64,000 nt of DNA from Gemmata palustris (GTDB lineage: Bacteria > Planctomycetota > Planctomycetia > Gemmatales > Gemmataceae). The stretch spans positions 3,348,001 through 3,412,000 of the forward strand of contig NZ_JAGKQQ010000001.1 of the NCBI RefSeq assembly GCF_017939745.1, read 5' to 3'. The notes beneath the pieces are model-generated. The model worked only from the letters and a program-made list of their open reading frames with translations. It was not told the origin of the DNA and searched no databases. Made by a program: the position numbers and the translations under genes. Below, piece by piece: positions 42,601-50,551 of the stretch; position 1 is the stretch's first letter, and each line of letters begins with the position of its first letter.

Positions 42601-43426
42601 TCGAGTACGAGCCGACCCCGCGCACGATCACGTCGCCCACCCCGGGCACGCGGCTCAGGTCGTCGCGCAACCGGAGGGTCGCGTAGTTCGAGAGGAACAG
42701 CCCATCGTAGGCGCCGGGCAGCTCGTCCACGCGCCCCACGTCCGAGAGCGGGACGGTCGCGCGCCCGGCCGGGGCCAGGGCGATCTGGCGCAGCTTGTCG
42801 GCCCCCGCGGGGCCGTTGTCGGCGAACTCGTCCGGCGCCACGATCTGGTAGCACAGGGGCTGCTTGTTCGCGTGCGGTTCGGCCCGCGCGCCGGCCGCCG
42901 CGATCGCCGCGAGCGCCTGTTCGAGTGTCACCCCGGTTTCCCGGAGGGCCACGGGGTCGAGCGTCAGGTTGTAGCGGTCCTTGGGCGGCGGCGCGGTCAG
43001 GGAGATCGCCAGAATGATGGCGGACGACTGCTTGCGGACCGTCACGCCCTGTCTGCGCACCTCTTCGGGCAACTGCGGTTCGGCCACGCTCAACCGGTTC
43101 TGCACGAGAACCTGCGCGTCGTCGAGGTTGGTCCCGATCTCGAACGTGATCGTGAGCCCATACGAGCCGTCCGCGGAACTGGTGGAGGACATGTACATCA
43201 TGTTCTCCACGCCGTTGATCTGCTGCTCGATCGGCGAGGCGACCGTGTCGGTCACCACCTTCGCGTTCGCGCCGGGGTAGTTGGCGCTCACCTGCACCGT
43301 GGGCGGGGTGATCGGTGGGTAGCGCTCGACCGGCAACCGCTTCAGCGCCACAAACCCGAACACGAGTGTGAGGACGGCGAGCACGTTGGCGAAAATCGGG
43401 CGATCGATGAAGAAGCGCGAAATCAT
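39665..43426 (-). CDS. RND multidrug efflux permease, HAE-1 family
   Basis: 1253 residues, longer than the usual 1030-1050. N-terminus MISRFFIDRPIFANVLAVLT with the first membrane helix, then VERYPPITPPTVQVSANYPGANA (porter domain). GIVVDDAIVIVENA in TM4 carries the paired aspartates of proton relay. GFLPDEDQGYVI starts the second half, with a second 6-TM bundle ending before residue 1190. The extra tail is His/Ala/Pro/Glu-rich (GGESHGGHGAHAVHAP). It is likely the inner-membrane pump of a tripartite system with the adaptor (43948) and perhaps the porin (45699), all on the same strand. The adaptor-pump gap of 521 bp is filled by R5. Confidence 0.93.
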   Translation of the reverse strand: MISRFFIDRPIFANVLAVLTLVFGFVALKRLPVERYPPITPPTVQVSANYPGANAKVVTDTVASPIEQQINGVENMMYMSSTSSADGSYGLTITFEIGTNLDDAQVLVQNRLSVAEPQLPEEVRRQGVTVRKQSSAIILAISLTAPPPKDRYNLTLDPVALRETGVTLEQALAAIAAAGARAEPHANKQPLCYQIVAPDEFADNGPAGADKLRQIALAPAGRATVPLSDVGRVDELPGAYDGLFLSNYATLRLRDDLSRVPGVGDVIVRGVGSYSMRVWLNPDKLAARKLTTEDVLGALRRQNVQVAAGQVGQPPNPSGQRFQYTVTTLGRLSDPDEFKNIIVKSGAAGQLVYLREVADVELGGQSYDSFASRSAYPSANLLVYQLPGSNALDVAKGVRAAMEKVKPSLPPGMEYSIPFDTTKFVEAAIDEVYITLFEAGALVLIVILVFLQSWRALLVPATTVPITIIGAFAFMLMLGFSVNLLTLFGLILAIGIVVDDAIVIVENASHHIEQGMAPRSATIQAMNEVTGPVISITLVLMAVFLPTAFLGGITGQLYKQFALTIAATALISAVNALTLKPAQCALWLKPVAKKGWFSKLFDAVYKPIEGAYAWSIKILLRVWWLALGAFLALAVGTGVWYQKTPAGFLPDEDQGYVIIAVQLPDAASIDRTREVVDKMNGVFRKTEGVENWFVLGGFSLLDGTAAPNSATAFAAWKDWKYRERPDLAQEALVAKLQREFGGFRDARIFVLVPPSIQGLGFVGGFQIQIEDREGVGTDVLQERATAVATAAGRNPEIDAMKTASTFRAGVPQIYLDIDREKAEKMGVKMDDVFATLQANLGSVYVNDFNKFGRTYQLRIQADSRYRGDTNAIKRLEVPGRDGGVNPDGSTRVGPRPRVPLGTLLKDEIRIGPQSIIRYNLYPTAQIPGRANPGVSSSDAIKVMEEVATRELPPTMGFEWTGLSYQEKRVGGAAFNLFGKPITESYIVFALAVFMVYLVLAALYESWLLPFAVILVVPLGLLGVVAAVNARIWLHEFYVRAQAAIAKGEGTWLDQHFPNVSTMDNNIYTQIGVVLIIALASKNAILIVEFARELRFAGRSVRQAALEAARMRFRPIIMTSFAFILGVVPLVFATGAGAASRQSLGTAVFGGMLTSTVLAVFFVPVFYMAIQGLIELKNGPPKPPPGEELPVAGGESHGGHGAHAVHAPAANPPTAQVAEPPMAEAIVEEPHENGKPIADEGDQPAQEAPPPEAK

Positions 43427-43586
43427 GCGGCGACCGCGTGGGGGTTGGGGCGAGGCGCGAGCCGGTTAAGCTAAGTTCTGCGGGGCGACTGTTCTTACTG
43501 CCTGCGGACCGATGTTGGAACCGCGTGTCACGAAATCAAAACTCAAACGCATCGTTTCAACGCGGGACCACAAGGGTTGAGGCGAG

Positions 43587-43868
43587 GCGGACTCATACCA
43601 AATCGCGTGAAGGAGCCATCTTTCTGTAGCCGGCTCCACACCGCCGGCCGCAACCGTTGGTAGGAGCCGATTTCGTGCTTTGCCCTCTCCCCTTGCGGGA
43701 GAGGGTGGCGAGGCTCGGCGAGCCGGGTGAGGGGTGGCCCCTGTATCGGGAAGCAACCCCTCACCCCGCCGCGAAGCGCGGCGACCCTCTCCCGCAAGGG
43801 GAGAGGGCAAAACCCAAGCACCAGCGTGCCTTTCGTGCTTTGTCCTCTCTCGCAAGGGGAGAGGGCAC
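43587..43868. repeat. R5 repeat cluster between adaptor and pump genes
   Basis: TGCCCTCTCCCCTTGCGGGA...GGGTGAGGGGTGGCCCCTG at 43680 is mirrored by CCCCTCACCCCGCCGCG and TCTCCCGCAAGGGGAGAGGG up to 43817; a third arm lies at 43840-43868. At 43592-43625, ACCAAATCGCGTGAAGGAGC recurs inverted near 51740. The stretch 43427-43947 holds no gene. Confidence 0.75.
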
Positions 43869-43947
43869 AAACAAAACCGCTGGCGCACCCCACGTTTGCA
43901 ATCCGTTGACAGAGTCAGTTCCAGAAAGTCATTCAGGCGATCCGGCA

Positions 43948-45276
43948 CTACTTCTTCGCGCCGTCCGCGGGCGGGTTAAACACCCACTCGTCGGGCACGG
44001 CCGGCGCATCGGGCCGGACCGCGTGCAGGCCGGCGAGAATTACGCGGTCGTCGGGCTTCAGCCCGGCCGTGATCGCGACGACGGACTTGATGTTCTTGCG
44101 CGTCTCCGCGGGCGGCTGGCCCTCTTTCGGGGGCGCGGGCTTCGGGTTCACCGCGACCCAACTCGGCGCGGCCACCCCCGGTTCCGCGGCGGGAACCTTC
44201 CAGAAGTTCGCGCCGACCGTGACGAGCCGCTTCTTGACGATCCCCTCCGCGTTCACCACGAAGACGAACCGCCCCTCCTGACCGCTGAGGAGGCAGTCCT
44301 CGGGGATCACGGGCGTCGGCACCTTGTCGCTCTTCGGCACCCGGATGCGGGCGAACATGCCGGGGTAGAGCAACCGGACGCCGTTCGTGAGGAGCGGGTT
44401 GTCCAGGCGCCCGCGCACGCGGATGGTCCCGGTCGCGGTCTCCACGCGGTTCTCGCGGAAGTCGATGGCCCCTTCGTGCGGGAAGTCCATTTCGTCCCCG
44501 ACCCCGACCTCGAGCCCGATCTGTTGCGTGCTCATGCTCGGGCTCGACGATCTAATGAGCGTCTTCTGGTACGCCAGGAAGTCGGTTTCCGGGGCGTCGT
44601 AGTACACGTACAGTTTGTCCACCTGCACGATGGTCGTGAGAAGCGTGGTGTCGGCCTGAACGAGGTTCCCCTCGTCCACGAGGGTGCGGCTGATGCGCCC
44701 GCCGATCTTAGCCCGGATGTCGGTGTAGCCCAGGAGGATCTCGGCGGAGTGGAGCGCGGCTTTCGCGGCGTCGCGGTTGGCCTCCGCCGCCTTGAGTTCG
44801 GCGATGCGCACGTCGAGCGTGGCCCGCGCCTCCTCTTCCTTGAACTTCGATTCGGTCCCGGTGGCCCCGAGCCGGTTCACGCGCTCCAAATCGGCCCGCG
44901 CTTGAATGATCTGCGCGTCCCAACTCTTGATCTGCGCCTCGCTCTTGAGGAGCTCCGCGGACGCCTTCTTGACGGAGGTCTCGTACTCGAGCTTGTCGAT
45001 TGTGTAGAGCGGGGTGTTGACCGCGACCTCGGCCCCCTCGGTGAACTTGACGTCCTTAAGGAACCCGCGGATCTTGGACCGCACTTCGACGGCCTTGGTG
45101 GTATCGAGGTACCCGTTGTAGACCCAGTAGTCGCGGACGGGCACGACCGCGGGGCGAATGACGGTGACCACGGGCGGGGGGAACTTCGGCGCCTCGGGCT
45201 TCGCGGGCTGGCACCCGGCCAGGGCGCTCGCCGCCGCGAGGAGAACGGCGCTCAGCCCGATTCGGCGGTGGTACAT
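43948..45276 (-). CDS. RND efflux periplasmic adaptor (membrane fusion protein)
   Basis: 442 residues from MYHRRIGLSAVLLAAASALAGCQPAK, a lipoprotein signal with lipobox ALAGC. Family layout: first barrel-sandwich segment (VRDYWVYNGYLDTTKAVEVRSKIRGFLKDV), a coiled-coil hairpin (about 105-185, SKFKEEEARATLDVRIAELKAAEANRDAAK), second lipoyl half (YTDIRAKIGGRISRTLVDEGNLV), a beta-barrel (VETATGTIRVRGRLDNP) and a membrane-proximal C-terminal domain. It links pump 39665 to an outer-membrane channel. The open extension upstream to 45417 lacks a start signal. Confidence 0.92.
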   Translation of the reverse strand: MYHRRIGLSAVLLAAASALAGCQPAKPEAPKFPPPVVTVIRPAVVPVRDYWVYNGYLDTTKAVEVRSKIRGFLKDVKFTEGAEVAVNTPLYTIDKLEYETSVKKASAELLKSEAQIKSWDAQIIQARADLERVNRLGATGTESKFKEEEARATLDVRIAELKAAEANRDAAKAALHSAEILLGYTDIRAKIGGRISRTLVDEGNLVQADTTLLTTIVQVDKLYVYYDAPETDFLAYQKTLIRSSSPSMSTQQIGLEVGVGDEMDFPHEGAIDFRENRVETATGTIRVRGRLDNPLLTNGVRLLYPGMFARIRVPKSDKVPTPVIPEDCLLSGQEGRFVFVVNAEGIVKKRLVTVGANFWKVPAAEPGVAAPSWVAVNPKPAPPKEGQPPAETRKNIKSVVAITAGLKPDDRVILAGLHAVRPDAPAVPDEWVFNPPADGAKK

Positions 45277-45501
45277 GCGTGGTCCCTCGGCGGGAGCGGG
45301 GGTGGGATACAACGGGCGCGCCGGGCGCTGCGCCCAAGTTACCTTTATACTCCCGGCGCGGGGCTTTCTTACGGGCGCGCGAAGATACTGTCCTGTAGTC
45401 CAGCGGACTATGCTCAAGTGCAGCGTTTGAAGGGCAATAATCGAACCGATGCGCGGTCACGCCCGGCGACTGCGCGCTGTGGGCGCGGCCGAGAGATGGG
45501 A

Positions 45502-45668
45502 ACACAGGGCTCCCGCCCTGTGCTACGAACGCCGGCCCCTCCGGGGCGGAAACGCATTGGCCTTCACTGCCATATGAATGAGAGAATGCGACCGGGTGGC
45601 GGATGGTTTGTTGTCTTCGCCCCAGAGGGGCCGGCGTCCGTAGCACAGGGCGGAAGCCCTGTGAACCA
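45502..45668. repeat. R4 palindromic element between porin and adaptor genes
   Basis: ACACAGGGCTCCCGCCCTGT and GCTACGAACGCCGGCCCC forward, mirrored by GGGGCCGGCGTCCGTAGC and ACAGGGCGGAAGCCCTGT. The inner loop matches that at 39334-39400. Confidence 0.75.
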
Positions 45669-45698
45669 GAGGCCCTAACTACAGCCAGACACATGAGT

Positions 45699-47102
45699 TC
45701 AGAAATCATAGCCGACGCGGATGCCGTAGAAGTCGGCGGTGCCTTCCCGACCGGTCTTCGCGGTCTGGAACGCCCGAATGTAGTTCGCTGTAAACCGGGT
45801 GTAGGCGTTCAGGTACCAGTTCAGGCCGACGGTCAGGTCCGTGAGCCGACCGCCGCGGATGCCGCCATTATTAAGGTCGAGGTGCGAGAGGCGCACGGCC
45901 AGTTCCCACGCGCCCGGCCCGCTCCCGAACCCGCGCACGTCCGGGCGCACGAAGTCGCGGAGCGGGACGATGCGCTCGAGGGTGCCCGTGCTCTTGCGGT
46001 ACGGGCGGTGCTCGCCGGTGAGGAACCAGCTCCCCGTCGCGTACCACGACTGGAAGTAGACCGCGCCGCTCTTATTGGTGTCCACGGGCACGAGCACGTA
46101 CTCCGATTGCGCCGAGAGCGGCCCGCGCACGAGCAGCGCTTCCAGGCCCACGAGCTGGTAGAAGCTCGCCGCGATGCGGCCCGTGTCCACGAAGTTCGGA
46201 ACGTTCGGGGTGGCCGACCCGATGCGCATTTCCGGGCGCACCGCGAACTGCACCTGGTCGTTCTTCGTGGCCCGCGCCGAGTACCCGACGCCGAGGTGCA
46301 GCATGTCGCGCCCCGCAGTTTCATCGTCGTACCACGCGAGGAACGTCGCGCGCCCGGTGATCGCGGCGCGAAAATCGTTCCCGCTGTCGTCGCCGAACAC
46401 GTCGCTATCGGTGTGGAACACGCCGAGTGCCCAGGTTCCGCGCTCGGAGGCGAAGGTGTTGTTCGCCATCACGCCGAAGTTGCGCCCCGGCGCGATCGGT
46501 TCCGTCGGGAGCGAGCGCTCCATGAACGTGACGAACCGGTTCTGGCTGTACTGTTCCAGGCTGAACGGCTCGAAATAGTGCCCCACGCGCACGCGGCCGA
46601 GCCCGGGGATGTCGTTGAGGCCGACGTAAACGTCGATGAACGACGGCCGACCGGGGAGCGCGAAGTCCATCGCGAGCCGGTACTCGATGGAGCCGTAGTC
46701 GCCGAACGCCCCGAACCGGGCGCGGCGGAACGCGGTGCCGTCCGGGATGCTGCCCACCGCGGCGCGGTTCGCGGCGTCCTGATCGGACCAGACCGAGTCC
46801 GCCTGGATCTGGAGCATCCAGTTCAGGGTCGGCTTTTTCGCGGCGTCGGCTGCTTTTTGCTTGGACTTCTTGAGTTCGCCCTCGAGGTCCGTGACGCGCT
46901 TCATGAGGTCGGTGAGCGGGTCACTCGGCGCGGCGGGAAGCGGGGGCGGCGGAGCGGCTTCGCCCCCAGCGGGCACGGCGCCGGTCGCGGGCACAACAGA
47001 CGGTAGAGGGGCCGGTGGTTCCTGAGCCGAGCCCGCGCGTGCGGAGAGGGCACACAGCGTCAGCGCCAGGAAACGGAGAGACGGCCCGCGGCGGTGCGGC
47101 AT
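45699..47102 (-). CDS. Outer-membrane porin, OprP/OprO-like (phosphate-selective porin family)
   Basis: 467 residues from MPHRRGPSLRFLALTLCALS with a signal peptide (cleavage near SARAGSAQ). A Pro/Ala linker, then a coiled coil (LMKRVTDLEGELKKSKQKA) as in planctomycete OprP-type porins, then a beta-barrel: FRRARFGAFGDYGSIEYRLAMDF, VRVGHYFEPFSLEQ and FMERSLPTE (eyelet-type loop), ending in aromatic GIRVGYDF. It is first in the porin-adaptor-pump row and may act as outer-membrane partner, though OprP-type porins are usually not efflux channels. Confidence 0.85.
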   Translation of the reverse strand: MPHRRGPSLRFLALTLCALSARAGSAQEPPAPLPSVVPATGAVPAGGEAAPPPPLPAAPSDPLTDLMKRVTDLEGELKKSKQKAADAAKKPTLNWMLQIQADSVWSDQDAANRAAVGSIPDGTAFRRARFGAFGDYGSIEYRLAMDFALPGRPSFIDVYVGLNDIPGLGRVRVGHYFEPFSLEQYSQNRFVTFMERSLPTEPIAPGRNFGVMANNTFASERGTWALGVFHTDSDVFGDDSGNDFRAAITGRATFLAWYDDETAGRDMLHLGVGYSARATKNDQVQFAVRPEMRIGSATPNVPNFVDTGRIAASFYQLVGLEALLVRGPLSAQSEYVLVPVDTNKSGAVYFQSWYATGSWFLTGEHRPYRKSTGTLERIVPLRDFVRPDVRGFGSGPGAWELAVRLSHLDLNNGGIRGGRLTDLTVGLNWYLNAYTRFTANYIRAFQTAKTGREGTADFYGIRVGYDF

Positions 47103-47192
47103 CGGTGGGCATCCGGGAATATCTGTAGATGGACGGCGGGGATTAACGACTGATGAGTTAAGGGTCAATGCGAACTGCGCAAGTGCGGGAAG

Positions 47193-47263
47193 GCCCACCC
47201 GCTCGTTGGCACTCGCGGTTCGCCGGGGCACTTGGCGAACTGCGACGGTTACGATGCGGGTGG
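47193..47263. repeat. R6 hairpin repeat, degenerate
   Basis: CCACCCGCTCGTTGGCACTC, GCGGTTCGCC and GGCGAACTGCGACGG form an imperfect stem ahead of the divergent porin and rhomboid genes. Confidence 0.5.
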
Positions 47264-47365
47264 TGTCTCGCTCGTCACAGAGTGTGAAGCTGTTCGTTCC
47301 CGTTCCGTGTACCGTCTGGTAATGTAAGAGAATACGTCAGAATCGCGGCGCGCGGGGTGCGGCTC

Positions 47366-48268
47366 ATGGGCATTCAGGATCGTGATTATTATCGCGAAGG
47401 CCCCAGCTTTCTGGACCGCGTGAGCCAGCAAGGGGCGACCGTCTGGCTGATCGCGATCACGGTGGGCGTGTTCTTCGGGCAGATCCTGTCCGGGGGGCCG
47501 CGCGGGGGGATCAGCCCGCTCGTGGAGTACGGGGCGTTCGACACACAGGCGATCCTCCGGGGGGAAGTGTGGCGCCTCATCACGTCCGCGTTCCTGCACG
47601 CGGGGCTGTGGCACCTGTTCCTCAACATGCTCGTTCTGCACTGGGCCGGGTCGAGCGTCGAGGCGGTGCGCGGCCCGCGCGAGTTCGTGCTGTTCTACCT
47701 CTTGAGTGCGGTGGGCGCGCACCTGTTCTACCTCGGCGCTCAGTTGGCCGATTTGACCCCGGCGGGCCGGGCCATCGGCGCGAGTGGTGCGGTGACGGCC
47801 ACGCTGGTCCTGTTCGCGTTCCACTTCCCGCACACGCAGGTGCGGCTGTACTTCTTCATCCCGATGCCGGTCTGGTTGATGGTGGTCCTGTTCGTCGGGT
47901 TCGACGCCCTGTCCGCAATGGGCGGGGGCGGGCGGATCGCGTACTTCGCGCACCTGGGCGGTGCGGCATTCGGATTGCTCTACTTCCAGAGCGGGGTGCA
48001 ATTCAGCCACCTGTTCGCGGGAGCCCCCAAGACCCGCGCGCGCCCGCGGCTCCGGGTGATCGTGCCGCCGATCGAGGAGCCGTCCGAGTCGGTCAGCGCC
48101 GCGGTCGAGGCCCCGGCGCCGCGAACGGGCGCGCCCGACGAGCAGCTCGAAGCGAAGCTCGACGCGGTGCTGGAGAAGGTGACCAAGTACGGCCCGGACA
48201 GCCTCACGCCCGACGAGCGGGCGATCTTCTACCGGGCGGGCGAAGTGTACAAGAAGCGCCGGAAGTAG
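47366..48268 (+). CDS. Rhomboid family intramembrane serine protease
   Basis: 300 residues from ATG 47366 (MGIQDRDYYREG); an in-frame GTG nine nt earlier is less likely. Six membrane helices: VWLIAITVGVFFGQIL first; helix 2 region HAGLWHLFLNMLVLHW; the catalytic Ser in GRAIGASGAVTATLVLF; and the catalytic His in YFAHLGGAAFGLLYF. These give the Ser-His dyad of rhomboids. A cytosolic C-terminal tail (about 220-300) is Pro/Glu-rich and ends in a helical LTPDERAIFYRAGEVY motif common to planctomycete rhomboids. Substrates unknown. Confidence 0.92.
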   Translation: MGIQDRDYYREGPSFLDRVSQQGATVWLIAITVGVFFGQILSGGPRGGISPLVEYGAFDTQAILRGEVWRLITSAFLHAGLWHLFLNMLVLHWAGSSVEAVRGPREFVLFYLLSAVGAHLFYLGAQLADLTPAGRAIGASGAVTATLVLFAFHFPHTQVRLYFFIPMPVWLMVVLFVGFDALSAMGGGGRIAYFAHLGGAAFGLLYFQSGVQFSHLFAGAPKTRARPRLRVIVPPIEEPSESVSAAVEAPAPRTGAPDEQLEAKLDAVLEKVTKYGPDSLTPDERAIFYRAGEVYKKRRK

Positions 48269-48358
48269 CGCCGACCCACCCATAAACCGGAGCAAAGTTC
48301 GCCGGCTCGTGAAGAGCGCGAACGGTGCCCGCGTCTAACTTCGGTATCCGAGGAATTC

Positions 48359-48586
48359 ATGCCGCTTTACGAATACACCTGCCAAAAGTGCGCGCACACC
48401 TTTGAAGCGCTCGTGTCCTCGCGCGTCGCGGTCGCGGTGACGTGCCCGAAGTGCGCGAGTTCGGACCTGGACCAACTCATCGGCTTGCCCGCGCCGGGGC
48501 GCGTGACGGAGGGCAGTTCGGCGACGAATTGCCGCGGGGACGGCCCGCCGTGCGGTGCGTCGTGGTGCGGTCGTAAAGGTCCGTAA
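48359..48586 (+). CDS. FmdB-family zinc-ribbon protein
   Basis: 75 residues: MPLYEYTCQKCAHTFEALV with C-x2-C, then VTCPKCASSDLDQLIG with the second C-x2-C, giving a four-Cys zinc ribbon. A Gly/Cys-rich tail follows (NCRGDGPPCGASWCG). Small regulatory family, role unclear. Confidence 0.88.
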   Translation: MPLYEYTCQKCAHTFEALVSSRVAVAVTCPKCASSDLDQLIGLPAPGRVTEGSSATNCRGDGPPCGASWCGRKGP

Positions 48587-48624
48587 TTACGGTGGTATAC
48601 TCCTGAATGTTCCACCGCACGGAC

Positions 48625-48652
48625 TTGTCTTTGGGGCGGTTAGGTGTATAAA
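48625..48652 (+). promoter_or_regulatory. Sigma-70-like promoter upstream of the ArsR gene
   Basis: TTGTCT (48625-48630), a 16-nt spacer and TATAAA (48647-48652) in an AT-rich pocket of an otherwise GC-rich region, 111 nt before the ArsR-type start. Confidence 0.45.
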
Positions 48653-48763
48653 TACAATGATTGAATAACTCTGTTAAGAATCCCGCATGTCCTTACAGGG
48701 TATTCAGTTCCGCCGAGGTGACCGTGCCACTCCCTCCATCAATGTGCTGCAAGGGGCATCACC

Positions 48764-49075
48764 ATGACCGAAAAGAAGCAAGCTGAAGAATGCGCGACCA
48801 TGCTCCAGGCGCTCGCGGAACCGAACCGGATTCGGATCATCGAATGCCTGCGGACCGGGTCGATGAACGTGACGCAACTCGCGAAGGCGCTAGACGTTGA
48901 AATCGTAAACGTGTCACACCACCTCGGCGTCCTGCGGCTCGCAGGTTTGGTGGAAGACATTAAAGATGGTCGGTTCGTTATTTATTCGCTCCACCCGAAA
49001 GTTTTCCACAACGATAGCTCCAAGGCCACCTTCCTCGACCTCGGCTGGTGCCGCGTCGAGATCCCGCACAACTAA
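48764..49075 (+). CDS. ArsR-type winged-helix transcriptional regulator
   Basis: 103 residues. LQALAEPNRIRIIECLRTGSMNVTQLAKALDVEIVNVSHHLGVLRLAGLVEDIKDGRFVIYSL is a full ArsR/SmtB winged helix (about 14-78). The metal-binding ELCVC motif is missing, so it probably senses another signal. A terminator follows at 49098-49130. The targets are not evident; the flanking genes belong to other functions. Confidence 0.88.
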   Translation: MTEKKQAEECATMLQALAEPNRIRIIECLRTGSMNVTQLAKALDVEIVNVSHHLGVLRLAGLVEDIKDGRFVIYSLHPKVFHNDSSKATFLDLGWCRVEIPHN

Positions 49076-49097
49076 GTCGCCCTCCGGCACGATCTCG

Positions 49098-49130
49098 AAC
49101 CCACCCCATTGCGGGTGGGTTTTGTTATTT
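49098..49130 (+). terminator. Rho-independent terminator of the ArsR gene
   Basis: AACCCACC and GGGTGGGTT pair across CCATTGC, followed by TTGTTATTT. It overlaps the 3' end of the convergent gene at 49125. Confidence 0.75.
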
Positions 49131-50051
49131 CCAGCCACCATAAATCGCGGGCGGATACACCTCAACGCGCAGACGCTTCGGCAGCACTTCTAACGAAATC
49201 TCCCTGACCCCCTCGTTCGGCACACACACGAATTCACCATCCGCATGAACACAGAGCGGCGTTTCGCACCGCACCTCAATTCGCCGCGCCCGCCCGAGTC
49301 CGACCAGCCGGTGGTTCTCCGGGAGCCTCCCGCGCGCCATCGCGGGGAGATAGCGGAGCAGGTGCAGGCGCGTGAGGCGCGTCGCGTGCATGTAGTCGAA
49401 CAGGCCGTCGGTCAGGCTCGCGTTCGGGCGCAGTGGGAAGTTCCCTTCGCGCTGGCCATTCAGCACGGAGAGCGCGAGCGTGGGGGTCGTGACTTCGCGC
49501 TCATCGAAGCGGATCGTCATCGTCGGGCGGTCGAAGTGCTTCACCAGAGACTTGAGGAACGCCCAAGCGTAGAGCGGTAAACCCTTTAACCAGCGCGTGC
49601 GCCGGGCTTCGCCGTTCACCATTCCGTTGAAACCGACGCCCAAGTTGCACAGGAAGTAGACCGCGCGGTTCGCCGTCGTGACGCGCCCGACATCGATATC
49701 GAGCACGTCCGTGGCGCCGGTGCGTTCGCGTAGTGCCCACCACCGATTCATGCCGAGCGTGAACGCGAAGTCGTTCGCCGAGCCGACGGGCCACACGCTG
49801 AAGACCGTGTCGCGCCGGTCACTTTGGAGTACGCCGTTGGCGACCTCGTGAGCGGTGCCGTCCCCGCCGGCCGCGACGACCTTCGCGAACCCCTCATTGG
49901 CCGCGTCGCGCGCGAGTTCGGTCGCGTGGCCGGCGCAGGTAGTGGGTCGTAACTCCACACTCGCGGCGAGGGCGGGCGGCAGCGCTTTCAATAAGCGCTC
50001 GGCCCTTCCGCGACCGGCGGCCGGGTTGTAAATCACACAGGTGGCGTGCAT
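49125..50051 (-). CDS. Diacylglycerol/sphingosine-kinase-like lipid kinase family protein
   Basis: 308 residues from MHATCVIYNPAAGRG; an open extension to 50132 is not needed. Hallmarks of the DAGK catalytic family: YNPAAGRGRAERLL near 8-21, VVAAGGDGTAHEVANGV (the GGDGT nucleotide motif, about 58-74), VWPVGSANDFAF, and C-terminal beta-sandwich strands with LTDGLFDYM. It would phosphorylate a membrane lipid (YegS/DgkB-like). It diverges from the GNAT gene with only 21 bp between starts. Confidence 0.88.
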   Translation of the reverse strand: MHATCVIYNPAAGRGRAERLLKALPPALAASVELRPTTCAGHATELARDAANEGFAKVVAAGGDGTAHEVANGVLQSDRRDTVFSVWPVGSANDFAFTLGMNRWWALRERTGATDVLDIDVGRVTTANRAVYFLCNLGVGFNGMVNGEARRTRWLKGLPLYAWAFLKSLVKHFDRPTMTIRFDEREVTTPTLALSVLNGQREGNFPLRPNASLTDGLFDYMHATRLTRLHLLRYLPAMARGRLPENHRLVGLGRARRIEVRCETPLCVHADGEFVCVPNEGVREISLEVLPKRLRVEVYPPAIYGGWK

Positions 50052-50072
50052 CCGGCCTCGCGGGTCGCAGCG

Positions 50073-50510
50073 ATGTTCACACTTCGTCCGATGGGTGAGG
50101 AAGACATACCGGCGGCGCTCGCTCTTTGGCAAGGGCTGCCCGGAATCGGGCTGCGCGACGCGGACAACCCCGCGTCACTGGCGAAGTACCTCCGGCGCAA
50201 CCCGGGGTGCAGCTTCGTCGCTCTCGACGGAGCCGGCGCGCTGATCGGGGTGAGCCTCGCGGGGCACGACGGGCGCCGCGGGTATCTGCACCACGTCGCG
50301 GTTTCACCCCACTGTCGCAAACAGGGGTTGGGCCGCGAACTCGTGGAGCGCTGTGCGGCCGCGCTGAAGGCCGAGGGGATCGAGAAGATCAACTTCTCGG
50401 TGAAGGCGGACAACGCGGCGGGGCTCGCGTTCTGGAATCGGGTCGGCGGGCGCGAACGCACCGACCTCGTTATCGTGTCCCTCATTTTGGGCGACAACCC
50501 GAACGTATGA
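50073..50510 (+). CDS. GNAT family N-acetyltransferase
   Basis: 145 residues from MFTLRPMGEEDIPAALALW. Acetyl-CoA motif A: LHHVAVSPHCRKQGLGRELVERC (Q/R-x-x-G-x-G/A form), then KINFSVKADNAAGLAFWNRVG (motif B). Single compact GNAT domain, substrate unknown; similar small GNATs act on protein or small-molecule amines. The truB gene starts 41 nt downstream. Confidence 0.88.
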   Translation: MFTLRPMGEEDIPAALALWQGLPGIGLRDADNPASLAKYLRRNPGCSFVALDGAGALIGVSLAGHDGRRGYLHHVAVSPHCRKQGLGRELVERCAAALKAEGIEKINFSVKADNAAGLAFWNRVGGRERTDLVIVSLILGDNPNV

Positions 50511-50514
50511 CTTT

Positions 50515-50546
50515 GGGCGAACGGCCGGTGTGAGCCGGCCGGTGGT
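50515..50546 (+). promoter_or_regulatory. R7 hairpin in the truB leader
   Basis: GGGCGAACGGCCGGTGTGAG then CCGGCCGGTGG folds as CGGCCGG/CCGGCCG and ends 5 nt before the truB ATG, in place of a normal ribosome-binding site. R7 copies also occur at 60446-60640. Confidence 0.45.
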
Positions 50547-50551
50547 GGCAC

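Noticed and set aside
39611-43474. 1287-residue plus-strand open frame opposite the RND permease
   Set aside because: It is the antisense shadow of a gene with clear RND motifs; its His/Arg/Asp-rich composition is typical of a high-GC shadow frame.
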